A DNA stretch of 64,000 nucleotides from Paenibacillus gallinarum (GTDB taxonomy: Bacteria; Bacillota; Bacilli; Paenibacillales; Paenibacillaceae). A program made the position numbers and the translations under genes. The stretch lies in contig NZ_JACSQL010000007.1 in NCBI RefSeq assembly GCF_014836635.1, positions 1 to 64,000 of the forward strand, written 5' to 3'. The notes beneath the pieces were generated by a model. The model made no database searches. It was not told the origin of the DNA and was given only the letters and a program-made list of their open reading frames with translations. Positions 1-8,225 of this stretch are shown piece by piece. The first letter of the stretch is position 1. The number at the start of each line of letters is the position of its first letter.

Positions 1-27
1 GACTTTTCTAGAAAGAAAATAGAAAAA

Positions 28-68
28 CCCCGAATGGTAGTCACTTTTTAAGTGTCTACCATTCGGGG
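28..68 (-). terminator. Intrinsic terminator of the leftward sugar transporter operon
   Basis: Arms CCCCGAATGGTAG and CTACCATTCGGGG pair perfectly, and the loop adds a CACTT/AAGTG inner stem. Read on the minus strand the stem is followed by a T-rich tail, as expected for transcripts arriving from the genes to the right. Confidence 0.75.
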
Positions 69-95
69 TTCAGTTCAAGAGCAGATATAGCTCTT

Positions 96-368
96 TTGAA
101 AATTCATAAGTCTGCCGCAATCATTTTACTTGTTTCCGGATCCCTCCATGGTATTCTATCCATTATTAATTTTAATGAATATTTAAATGAATATGGAATA
201 ATTCCAAATACCTTGGGAATAATCGGTTTTCTAAGTTGTATTGTTTCTACAACTTTTTTTTATATGAGGAAGAGACTTAAAATACCAAAACTTTGGATAT
301 TGCACCATAGGTTTTATGCTGTAGTAGCACTATTTGCTTTGATTGGACATATCGTCTTATCCATCTAG
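96..368 (+). CDS. Hypothetical small membrane protein (90 aa)
   Basis: The frame opens with TTG and encodes three hydrophobic segments (about residues 6-24, 35-57 and 69-90). Histidines sit at the membrane edges (SLHG, LHHRF, IGH), a pattern seen in small b-type haem or transport proteins, but no family is recognised. No convincing ribosome binding site precedes the TTG. The frame lies between the end of the leftward ABC transporter operon and that operon's likely terminator, so leftward transcription would run antisense through it. It could be a real small gene or the tail of a lost membrane protein. Confidence 0.4.
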   Translation: MKIHKSAAIILLVSGSLHGILSIINFNEYLNEYGIIPNTLGIIGFLSCIVSTTFFYMRKRLKIPKLWILHHRFYAVVALFALIGHIVLSI

Positions 369-386
369 AGTTATAAGACTCTATTG

Positions 387-1412
387 TTAATATGTACGAT
401 TCCCTACTTCCATTGCCGCCAGTTCCTGAGGGAAAATATCTTCCGGAGGTACCATGCGCTTTGGGAGGGTCCGTCCCGACATAATCTCTTGAGTTGCCTG
501 CATCAATAGAGGCCCAAGGAGTGGATTGCATTCGACGACTGCATTAATATTCCCAGCAATCATTTGTTCAAAGGCCCGCCGCGTCCCATCAACAGAAATA
601 ATAATAATATCAGTACCCGGCTTCAGTCCGGCTTCCTCAATCGCTTTTACTGCACCAATGGCCATGTCATCATTATGGGAAAATAGCACCTTCGGCCATT
701 TATCGTTAGGGAGACTTAGAAATTCCCTCATAACTTTATATCCCCCTGCCATAGTAAAATCTGCAGATTGCGTCAACGTAATATCAAAGGTATTCTGCCC
801 CTTGATCATTTTCCGAAACCCTCGTCCACGGTCAATCGAAGGAGTTGATCCAATCGTACCCTGCAGTTCGGCAATTTTTATTCGTCCTGAATAGTTACGC
901 ATTTTGTCCAGCATATATTTAGCGGCCTTTACCCCTTCTTCAAAAAAATCGGAACCAATGCAGGTAACATATAGCGAGTGGTCTTTCACATTAACAGCGC
1001 GATCAAGAATGATGACAGGAATACCTGCCTGTTTGGCTTCCTCGAGAATATCATCCCAACCGGTCTGCACGACAGGCGCGATTGCGATAACATCTACTTT
1101 GCTCTCTATAAACGAACGGATTGCTTCCACTTGGTTTTGTTGGGATTGCTGAGCATTTTTCATAATCAAAGTAATGCCAGCCTCAAGGGCTGCCGCTTTT
1201 ATAGAATTCGTATTTGCAGCTCTCCAAGCACTCTCTGAGCCTAACTGGGAGAAACCGAGTACAATCGTTTTGGCTACAGGGAGCTCCACAGATGGAATAT
1301 TGATATTTAGTGGAATTTCCACTGGCGTAATCGAAGGTTGGGCGATCCTCTCTCCTGTTTCAAAACAACCAGTTAACAACAAAAATACTAGGCAAATCAA
1401 CCATTTCACCAC
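387..1412 (-). CDS. Sugar ABC transporter substrate-binding lipoprotein, YtfQ-like, second copy
   Basis: A type I periplasmic-binding protein (Peripla_BP_4 fold) that would capture a sugar outside the membrane and hand it to the adjacent permeases. The N-terminus is a lipoprotein signal ending LLTGC, so the mature protein is lipid-anchored at that Cys. The body is clearly paralogous to the binding protein at 5152-6162, with shared motifs LGFSQ, SAWR/SGWR, SHNDDMA/AHNDDMA, VECNPLLGP and a final NR-Y. The start is GTG, with GGGGGG about 10 bases upstream. It is the last gene of the transporter operon, behind a terminator-like hairpin, so it may be expressed by read-through or from its own promoter. 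A single transporter with two binding proteins suggests two ligands or a sensing role. Confidence 0.85.
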   Translation of the reverse strand: MVKWLICLVFLLLTGCFETGERIAQPSITPVEIPLNINIPSVELPVAKTIVLGFSQLGSESAWRAANTNSIKAAALEAGITLIMKNAQQSQQNQVEAIRSFIESKVDVIAIAPVVQTGWDDILEEAKQAGIPVIILDRAVNVKDHSLYVTCIGSDFFEEGVKAAKYMLDKMRNYSGRIKIAELQGTIGSTPSIDRGRGFRKMIKGQNTFDITLTQSADFTMAGGYKVMREFLSLPNDKWPKVLFSHNDDMAIGAVKAIEEAGLKPGTDIIIISVDGTRRAFEQMIAGNINAVVECNPLLGPLLMQATQEIMSGRTLPKRMVPPEDIFPQELAAMEVGNRTY

Positions 1413-1467
1413 GTTAACTATATCCCCCCTTTAACCAATGATAGCGATTACATAAACACACAAAAAA

Positions 1468-1498
1468 ACACCGGATAACCAGAGCTGGATTCCGATGT
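1468..1498 (-). terminator. Terminator between yjfF-like gene and the second binding-protein gene
   Basis: An imperfect stem (ACA..CGGA..CCAG/CTGG..TCCG..TGT) is followed on the minus strand by seven T residues. It lies inside the transporter operon, between the last permease gene and the second binding-protein gene, and would lower expression of the latter. Confidence 0.6.
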
Positions 1499-1533
1499 TA
1501 ATTGTATCAACATTTCTAGCGTAAGGACAGCTG

Positions 1534-2502
1534 TTACTGCTTTAAAACAGAACGTCTTTCACTAAGTATTCGCTGAAACAGAATAAAGATGAAAAGAAGC
1601 AAGCCGATAACAATTTTAGTCCACCATGAGCTGAGCGTGCCATCAAAGCTAATTAGGGTTTGGATTACTCCCTGAATCAGGACACCAAAAAAGGTTCCAA
1701 GGACATAACCGACCCCTCCGGTAAGTAAAGTTCCACCAATTACGACTGCAGCAATCGTGTCAAGTTCAAATCCAACTGCATGTAGCCCATACCCCGACAA
1801 CATATAAAACGTAAATACAACACCGGCTAATGCGGAACAGAATCCGCTAAACGTGTAGACCAGTACTTTGGTTCGCGCTACCGGAAGCCCCATGAGGAGC
1901 GCCGATTGCTCGTTCCCTCCAAGAGCGTACACATTACGGCCAAACCGAGTATAGTGTGCGATAAAGATCGCAGCGGCTGTGACAATCAAAGCAATAATAG
2001 CGCTAATAGAAATAAAGCTTCCTCCTGGGAGCGTGATCTTCGTCTGAGCAACAGCGGTATAGAAGGCATTATCTATCGTTATCGTATCAATGCTGATCAC
2101 ATAGCATAATCCACGAGCCAAGAACATTCCTGCTAAAGTCACGATAAAAGGTTGAATTTTAAAATAATGGATAATGGCTCCCATTCCGGAACCGAATAGG
2201 GCACCCATAACCAGTACTAGCGGAATAACGATTGCTGGAGACCACCCCTGCTGCTGAATCAAGCTCGCTGACACCATTGTCGTGAGCGCAATCATCGAAC
2301 CGACAGACAAATCAATGCCACCCGAGAGGATGACAAAGGACATACCAACAGCAGTGATCAACAGAAAAGCATTATCTACGAAAAGATTCAACAGCACTTG
2401 AAGAGAGAAAAAACCAGTATAAAGAAAAGAACCTACAGCAAACATGACTAGAAACAGCGTTATCGTTACAATAATGGGAATGTACTTGCTTTTAAGATAC
2501 AT
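1534..2502 (-). CDS. yjfF: Sugar ABC transporter permease, YjfF-like
   Basis: An inner-membrane permease of the BPD_transp_2 (ribose/galactofuranose) family, 322 aa, the usual length. About nine hydrophobic helices are visible. The family motif region SGGIDLSVGSMIAL occurs near residue 60, and GGTLLTGGVGYVLGT near residue 253 is the loop that contacts the ATPase. The start ATG is preceded by GGAGA nine bases upstream, and the gene overlaps the 3' end of the neighbouring permease by 11 bases, so the two are translationally coupled. It pairs with the other permease to form a heterodimeric channel. Confidence 0.9.
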   Translation of the reverse strand: MYLKSKYIPIIVTITLFLVMFAVGSFLYTGFFSLQVLLNLFVDNAFLLITAVGMSFVILSGGIDLSVGSMIALTTMVSASLIQQQGWSPAIVIPLVLVMGALFGSGMGAIIHYFKIQPFIVTLAGMFLARGLCYVISIDTITIDNAFYTAVAQTKITLPGGSFISISAIIALIVTAAAIFIAHYTRFGRNVYALGGNEQSALLMGLPVARTKVLVYTFSGFCSALAGVVFTFYMLSGYGLHAVGFELDTIAAVVIGGTLLTGGVGYVLGTFFGVLIQGVIQTLISFDGTLSSWWTKIVIGLLLFIFILFQRILSERRSVLKQ

Positions 2503-3532
2503 GGCGTGAAATCTCCTTCTCTCCTGGATAATGCCGCGTTCTCCAGCGCAAGGCGATGGCGGATCGGAAAGCAGATGACTGGACCAAACAGACCATAAGA
2601 ACTACGAAAGCTTTGACAACTAACGTAATCTCCGGCGGAACGCCGATCATGTAGATCGTTGTAGTCAGCGTTTGGATAATCAAGGCGCCTACAACCGTTC
2701 CGAGCAAATAGAATCGTCCTCCGTTAAGTGAAGTACCGCCGATTACGACTGCGAGAATGGCATCGAGTTCATACCATAGTCCAGCGTTATTGCCATCCGC
2801 GCTAGATACGTTCGAACTTAACAGCAATCCGGCTATGCCTGCGCACAATCCGCAAAACATATAAACAGATATGATAACCGAGTGGGCTCGAATACCAGAC
2901 ATCAAACTCGCTACCGGGTTACAGCCCACCGATTCGATGAACAGTCCAAGTGCAGTTTTACGTGTGAGCAGTGCTGCAATTACGAGAACAGCCGCAACTA
3001 CAAAGATGGAGAATGGTAATGTGGCAAGGGACCCGGAACCGATGTAAGAGAATTTTTCACTAGTTACGGTGATAATCTGCCCTCCCGTAATGAGTTGAGC
3101 TATTCCCCGCCCGGCCACCATAAGAATCAAAGTGGCAATGATCGGCTGAATTCCAGCAGCGGATACCAGCACCCCATTCCATATACCTAGAATAAGAGAT
3201 AGTCCCACTGACATAAGTACCGACAACAGAATCAAGGAGAGCATATTCTGATCCGAAGCTTTACTGATAGAAAGACAGGAAATAGCACCTGATATCGCCA
3301 CGATTGATCCGACGGACAAATCAATCCCTCTTGTAGCCACTACAAGAGTCATCCCAATCGCTACCAGGATCAGAGGGGCCCCAAAGTTGAGAATATCGAT
3401 CAGACTACCGTATAAATGTCCGTTTCGCAGCGTAATTGAGAAGAAATCAGGAGAATAAATAAAATTAAATAACATCAGTGCAGCCAGTACGCACAGTGGC
3501 CAGAATAAATGATGTTTATAAATGGTTTTCAT
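2492..3532 (-). CDS. ytfT: Sugar ABC transporter permease, YtfT-like
   Basis: Partner permease of the BPD_transp_2 family, 346 aa. It has multiple membrane helices, the motif ATRGIDLSVGSIVAI near residue 68 and GGTSLNGGRFYLLGT near residue 265. It starts at ATG with GGGAG ten bases upstream, six bases after the ATPase stop codon, and overlaps the next permease. Order and similarity match the E. coli galactofuranose transporter ytfQ-ytfR-ytfT-yjfF. The precise sugar cannot be read from the sequence; arabinofuranose- or galactofuranose-type pentose/hexose is the best inference given the adjacent GH43 enzyme. Confidence 0.9.
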   Translation of the reverse strand: MKTIYKHHLFWPLCVLAALMLFNFIYSPDFFSITLRNGHLYGSLIDILNFGAPLILVAIGMTLVVATRGIDLSVGSIVAISGAISCLSISKASDQNMLSLILLSVLMSVGLSLILGIWNGVLVSAAGIQPIIATLILMVAGRGIAQLITGGQIITVTSEKFSYIGSGSLATLPFSIFVVAAVLVIAALLTRKTALGLFIESVGCNPVASLMSGIRAHSVIISVYMFCGLCAGIAGLLLSSNVSSADGNNAGLWYELDAILAVVIGGTSLNGGRFYLLGTVVGALIIQTLTTTIYMIGVPPEITLVVKAFVVLMVCLVQSSAFRSAIALRWRTRHYPGEKEISRHVS

Positions 3533-3538
3533 ATGATC

Positions 3539-5050
3539 TCAACTCCCTGCTATCGCCTGCATGATTGTATGCTGGTTCATATCCTTATTTGAAATTTCCG
3601 TTACTATATGGCGGTCACGCAGCACGGCGATTTTATCGCTGACGCGTATTACCTCTTCCAGCTCTGCAGAAATAAACACAAAAGACATTCCCTCACGTGA
3701 AAGTGACAATACCAGCTTCTGAATTTCCGCTTTTGCACCGATATCAATACCGCGGGTCGGTTCGTCCAGTATTAACAAGTTCGGCTCCGTCAAAAGCCAT
3801 CTGGCGAGTAATACCTTTTGCTGATTCCCTCCGCTTAAATTCTTGATCAGATGATCAGGATTGGGAGGATTAATATTTAGAATGCGGATATATTCATCCA
3901 CAATTTCGTCCTGTCGCTTTCGGGATATTGTCTTGAACCAGCCCTGTTTGGCCTGCAAAGCCAAAACAATGTTTTCCCGGATCGTAAGGTCTCCGATAAT
4001 GCCTTCCGTCTTTCGATTTTCTGAACAAAAGGCAATCTGCCGATGAATCGCATCACGCGGTGAATGTATGCTTTCTCCTCCATCAGCAAACTTCAGCTTG
4101 CCGGTATCGGCCTTATCCGCTCCAAACAATAACCGTGCTGCTTCGGTGCGGCCAGAACCCAAAAGACCTGCAAGGCCAACCACTTCTCCCTTATTGATCG
4201 TCAGATTAAATGGCTCAATTGCTCCCTTTCGACCAAGACCTTCAGCTTTGAGGAACTCCTGGCTTGGTTTATCTTTATTCGTTCCTGACAGAACAGGCAG
4301 TTCCTCCAACAAATTCAGTTCCTTGCCGATCATCTTCAAAACAAGATCAAGCCTAGTTAAATCTTCCGCCAGATATTCACCTACAAATCCACCATTCCTA
4401 AGAATAGTCACCCGATCCGAAATCTCATACATCTGATCCAAGAAATGAGTGACAAAAAGAATGGCAAGGCCGTCACTTTTCAACTTTCTCAGTACAAGGA
4501 ATAATTGCTCAACCTCATTTTTATCCAAACTCGAGGTTGGTTCGTCCAGAATCAGAACCTTCGCAGAAATATTTAAAGCTCTGGCAATCGCAATCAGCTG
4601 CTGAATAGCCACAGAATACATGTATAAAGGCTGATCTACATCTATATCCAGATTCAGGCGATCCTTCAGTAGCTCTTCTGCCCTTCGGTTCATTTCTTTC
4701 CAAAAAATTCGGCCTAGTTTACGCGGTTCTCTCCCAATAAAAATGTTCTCAGCCACTGTCAGATTGGGACATAGATTGACTTCCTGGTACACCGTACTGA
4801 TTCCGGCCGCCTGTGATTCTAACGGACTGTGAATATTTATCGGGTTACCTTCCATCTCAACAGTCCCTTCATCGATGGAATACACCCCGGTCAGTACTTT
4901 GATCAACGTGGATTTTCCTGCACCATTCTCACCCATCAGTGCATGAACCTCTCCAGGAAAGAGGCGGAGACTTACATCGGAAAGTGCTTTGACTCCAGGA
5001 AAGCGTTTATGTATGTTGGTCATTTGCAATAAGGGTGTAACATCGCTCAT
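3539..5050 (-). CDS. ytfR: Sugar ABC transporter ATP-binding protein, YtfR-like
   Basis: A tandem-domain ATPase (about 503 aa) that powers sugar uptake through the two downstream permeases. The first domain has Walker A GENGAGKST near residue 40 and LDEPTSSLD. The second has a degenerate P-loop GLLGSGRTE, signature LSGGNQQK and LDEPTRGID. This two-domain layout is typical of the RbsA/MglA/AraG/YtfR class. A GTG at 5062 overlaps the ribosome binding site, so the ATG at 5050, with AAGGAG about ten bases upstream, is the likelier start. It follows the first binding-protein gene after an intergenic hairpin. Confidence 0.9.
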   Translation of the reverse strand: MSDVTPLLQMTNIHKRFPGVKALSDVSLRLFPGEVHALMGENGAGKSTLIKVLTGVYSIDEGTVEMEGNPINIHSPLESQAAGISTVYQEVNLCPNLTVAENIFIGREPRKLGRIFWKEMNRRAEELLKDRLNLDIDVDQPLYMYSVAIQQLIAIARALNISAKVLILDEPTSSLDKNEVEQLFLVLRKLKSDGLAILFVTHFLDQMYEISDRVTILRNGGFVGEYLAEDLTRLDLVLKMIGKELNLLEELPVLSGTNKDKPSQEFLKAEGLGRKGAIEPFNLTINKGEVVGLAGLLGSGRTEAARLLFGADKADTGKLKFADGGESIHSPRDAIHRQIAFCSENRKTEGIIGDLTIRENIVLALQAKQGWFKTISRKRQDEIVDEYIRILNINPPNPDHLIKNLSGGNQQKVLLARWLLTEPNLLILDEPTRGIDIGAKAEIQKLVLSLSREGMSFVFISAELEEVIRVSDKIAVLRDRHIVTEISNKDMNQHTIMQAIAGS

Positions 5051-5084
5051 ATCTTCATCCACTCCTTGGCTTATGAAACTACTA

Positions 5085-5117
5085 CCACTCCGCTGGCTAA
5101 GAAGGGGGGCGGAGTGG
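5085..5117 (-). promoter_or_regulatory. Intercistronic stem-loop downstream of the binding-protein gene
   Basis: Perfect 9-bp arms CCACTCCGC/GCGGAGTGG flank a loop and have no T-run on the minus strand. Such hairpins after binding-protein genes commonly stabilise the upstream message or attenuate read-through, giving more binding protein than membrane components. That role is inferred. Confidence 0.55.
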
Positions 5118-5151
5118 CGATGTAAACATTTTTTTGATGAATATGCTAGGT

Positions 5152-6162
5152 TTAATATTGACGGTTCGGCAAGGCTTCTTTGGCTTCTTCTGAAGTAAAC
5201 GTCGTTTCTTCAGTCACAATACGGGCTTCAACCGACTTTCCATCGACAACATCTTGAACCACCTTCATTAACTGAGGTCCGAGCAACGGGTTACACTCCA
5301 CTATGAAGTTGATTTTTCCTTCGCTGGCAGCCTGCATTCCGTCCTTAACCGCATCGACTGAGATAATTTTAATATCTTCTCCAGGCTTCAACCCGGCAGC
5401 TTCAATAGCTTGAATTGCACCAAGCGCCATATCATCGTTATGTGCATATAAAACATCAATATCTTTATGGGCTTTCAGAAAAGCTTGCATAACTTCTTTC
5501 CCCTTGGCCCGTGTAAAATCGCCAGTTTGGGAAGCAATAATCTTAAGATTTGGATTGCTGGAGATCACTTCTTTGAATCCCTGCATCCGATCATTTGCAG
5601 GAGCAGAACCTGTTGTCCCTTGTAGTTCAACGATATTAATATCTTCAGCGGCATCCTTATATTGCTCAGTCAACCATTGACCTGCTTTCCGCCCCTCTTC
5701 TACAAAGTCAGAGCCGAGGAACGTCACATATAGCGAAGTATCCTTTGAGTCGACAGCCCGGTCAGTTAGGATAACGGGGATTCCTGCATCCTTGGCTTCT
5801 TTAAGTACCGTATCCCACCCGGATTCCACGACCGGTGAGAAAGAAATGACATCCACTTTTTGCTGAATAAATGAACGAAGAGCTTTGATTTGATTCTCCT
5901 GTTTCTGCTGTGCATCCGAGAACTTCAAGGTGTATCCGGCCTCTTTCGCGGAATCCTGAATTGATTTTGTGTTTGCACTGCGCCAGCCGCTTTCTGCTCC
6001 TACTTGAGAGAAGCCAAGCGTGATGCTGTTCGTTGATTTTGTTCCGGAATTTCCAGAGTTCTCCTCTGCAGTACCTCCGCCGTTATTACTACTACAAGCT
6101 CCAAGCATCATCATGGACAAGGTTAACGATAACACTAAGCTTATTCTTCCAAATTTCTTCAT
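5152..6162 (-). CDS. ytfQ: Sugar ABC transporter substrate-binding lipoprotein, YtfQ-like
   Basis: The extracytoplasmic sugar-binding protein heading the transporter operon, about 336 aa. The N-terminal signal MKKFGRIS...LGACSS ends in a lipobox with lipidation at Cys, followed by a Gly/Ser/Asn-rich tether. The Peripla_BP_4 fold shows LGFSQVGAESGWRSAN, SFSPVVESGWD, TDRAVD, LQGTTGS and VECNPLLGP, all typical of YtfQ-type proteins. An in-frame ATG eight codons earlier (6186) lies in the RBS region. The chosen ATG has GAGGGGGAGA about 12 bases upstream. It is the first gene after the divergent promoter region shared with the kinase cassette, which probably controls it. Confidence 0.9.
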   Translation of the reverse strand: MKKFGRISLVLSLTLSMMMLGACSSNNGGGTAEENSGNSGTKSTNSITLGFSQVGAESGWRSANTKSIQDSAKEAGYTLKFSDAQQKQENQIKALRSFIQQKVDVISFSPVVESGWDTVLKEAKDAGIPVILTDRAVDSKDTSLYVTFLGSDFVEEGRKAGQWLTEQYKDAAEDINIVELQGTTGSAPANDRMQGFKEVISSNPNLKIIASQTGDFTRAKGKEVMQAFLKAHKDIDVLYAHNDDMALGAIQAIEAAGLKPGEDIKIISVDAVKDGMQAASEGKINFIVECNPLLGPQLMKVVQDVVDGKSVEARIVTEETTFTSEEAKEALPNRQY

Positions 6163-6423
6163 AACTGCTGTTCTCCCCCTCATCAATCACCATTCCTTGG
6201 CGTTGGCCTAATTATAAACCGCTTACAAAACAACATGATATGGACTGTCTTATGCGTTTGTTTCCTATTTTTTGATTTTCATGACAATCTTGTTCTTCAT
6301 AGTGTAATTTTTTAATTGAAAAGTATAATATTTGGTTGCGCTTTCTTTTTCTACTTTCGAATAGATCATAGTTGGTATACACTATAAGTTGTTAGAACCA
6401 TATCCCCTGAGAGGAACAAACTG
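6163..6423. promoter_or_regulatory. Divergent promoter region with a cre-like site at 6333-6346
   Basis: This 261-base spacer separates the transporter operon (left) from the sensor cassette (right) and must hold both promoters. A TATAAT hexamer at 6324-6329 could serve rightward transcription. TGGTTGCGCTTTCT at 6333-6346 resembles a CcpA catabolite-response element on the minus strand (AGAAAGCGCAACCA) with about three departures from consensus. A binding site for the adjacent YesN-type regulator is expected here, but I could not define it. Confidence 0.45.
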
Positions 6424-8223
6424 ATGAGGATGAAGCGATGGATTTCGTCAAGTCTAAGGACAAAACTATTGGCCTTGTTTATTGTCCTCACCACCATACC
6501 GCTAATGACGGTGGGAATGATTTCATATCAGAAATCCTACCATTCAGTTGCAAGCCACAGTAAAGCCTCCACTATGCTCCAAGCTGATATGCTAGGGACA
6601 AATATTGATAATTTGTTTATAGATACCGAGAGGCTTCTAGAATTAAGCAATAACCCCGAGGTTATCCATTTTCTCCTCTCACAGTCGGAGACTTATAAGG
6701 AAGCCAAAGATATTCTTCGGACTTTTTCTCTTTACCGAGACACATACAAATATGAAAGCGTGCTCAATATTAGCTTGATTAATCTTTATGGAAAAGGGAT
6801 CAGCGAACGCAGAGGGATTTTTCAGTCCAATACGAATCCGCTGCGGAATCAACATTTTCAGACGCTTGCTGAGAACCCTGATTCCGTGCTGCGAATTCCA
6901 TCCGCGCAAATGAACAGCCTTGATCAAATCGATGGTTTTACTTATGAAGATCGGGGAGTCATTTCGATTATGGCAGCAGTCAAGCAAAAAATTACCCATG
7001 AAGTAATTGGGTTTATTACAGTGGATTTAGACGATTCGTTTATTAAGACGTTCTGCGATCAGGTAAAGATCGGCAAGACGGGATTTTTTTATATTCTTGA
7101 TCAGCATAACGATCCGATTTTTGTCTCTCCCATAGGGAACGATAACAGGAACATCATTCAAAATACGCCTCTTCCTTTTCCCGATCAGTCCAGTAGAGAC
7201 GGATATGTACTGCGAACGGGCGGTCAGCCACGTTTTATCGTACATACGGCTTCTATTGCTACAGGCTGGACGATTATCGGTATGGCTCCGCTACAGGAGA
7301 TCGTTGCCGAAGCTAACAGCATCAGGCAGCTGATCATACTTAGCGTAGTGCTCAGTATCGTATTTGCGATTACTCTTCATTACTTGCTGACCAAGCGACT
7401 AACCCGGCCTATCCAGCTTCTTCAGCATAAAATGAGACTTACTGCAAGCGGTTATCTTGAAGCTAAAGTCAAACCGGTTGGAACGGATGAAATCGCGGAT
7501 CTGGGACAAAGCTTCAACATTATGGTGGAGAAGATAAAAGAACTTTTGGAACAAAGTATAAGGAAACAACAGCAACTGCAAAAAGCTGAACTGCGAACAC
7601 TACAAGCTCAAATCAATCCCCACTTTTTATACAACACACTTGATTCAATTATCTGGATGGCCGAAGCGGGCAAAAACGATGGTGTAATCCAGCTCGTCAA
7701 GGCATTATCTGACCTGTTCCGAATCAGCTTAAACAAAGGTCGGGACTGGGTAATGATTCGCACTGAATTAGCGCATGCCAACAGCTATTTGGTCATTCAA
7801 CAGATGCGATACCGGGATATTCTTGAATATCGGATCGAAATCGATCCTGAACTTTTAGATTACCCGATTTTAAACATGACTCTTCAGCCACTGATAGAAA
7901 ATGCCTTGTATCATGGGATTAAAAATAAAAGAGGGAAGGGCCTTATTGTCATTGGAGGTTATTTGGAATTATCTTCCGTTATTCTTACCGTTACGGACAA
8001 CGGGATAGGAATCCCAACAGACCGACTAGCTTTGCTAAGACAACAGCTCGAACAACCACTCCAGTCTGAGGAAGAAGAACCCGCCGAAGGAGGTTTCGGA
8101 CTGCAGAATGTACATCAACGATTACGACTTTATTTCGGCAGTGAATATGGAGTCGATCTAGAAAGCATCGCAGGTGCCGGTACAACCATTTTTGTACGCA
8201 TACCTAAGAACAGGGGGAACTGA
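6424..8223 (+). CDS. YesM-type sensor histidine kinase (AraS-like)
   Basis: A membrane sensor kinase of 599 aa. Helix 1 covers about residues 12-34, an extracellular dCache-like region about 35-300 and helix 2 about 302-322. A HAMP linker (323-378) is followed by a His_kinase domain with phosphoacceptor H400 in AQINPHFLYNTLDS and the N-box LIENALYHG (490-498). The HATPase glycine loop DNGIGI and GGFGLQNV is near the C-terminus. Kinases of this class pair with YesN regulators and often take their signal from a sugar-binding lipoprotein. Both partners follow directly. ATG is preceded by AGAGGA at eight bases. By analogy with Geobacillus AraPST it would sense an arabinose-like sugar and control the divergent transporter. 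Confidence 0.9.
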   Translation: MRMKRWISSSLRTKLLALFIVLTTIPLMTVGMISYQKSYHSVASHSKASTMLQADMLGTNIDNLFIDTERLLELSNNPEVIHFLLSQSETYKEAKDILRTFSLYRDTYKYESVLNISLINLYGKGISERRGIFQSNTNPLRNQHFQTLAENPDSVLRIPSAQMNSLDQIDGFTYEDRGVISIMAAVKQKITHEVIGFITVDLDDSFIKTFCDQVKIGKTGFFYILDQHNDPIFVSPIGNDNRNIIQNTPLPFPDQSSRDGYVLRTGGQPRFIVHTASIATGWTIIGMAPLQEIVAEANSIRQLIILSVVLSIVFAITLHYLLTKRLTRPIQLLQHKMRLTASGYLEAKVKPVGTDEIADLGQSFNIMVEKIKELLEQSIRKQQQLQKAELRTLQAQINPHFLYNTLDSIIWMAEAGKNDGVIQLVKALSDLFRISLNKGRDWVMIRTELAHANSYLVIQQMRYRDILEYRIEIDPELLDYPILNMTLQPLIENALYHGIKNKRGKGLIVIGGYLELSSVILTVTDNGIGIPTDRLALLRQQLEQPLQSEEEEPAEGGFGLQNVHQRLRLYFGSEYGVDLESIAGAGTTIFVRIPKNRGN

Positions 8224-8225
8224 CT

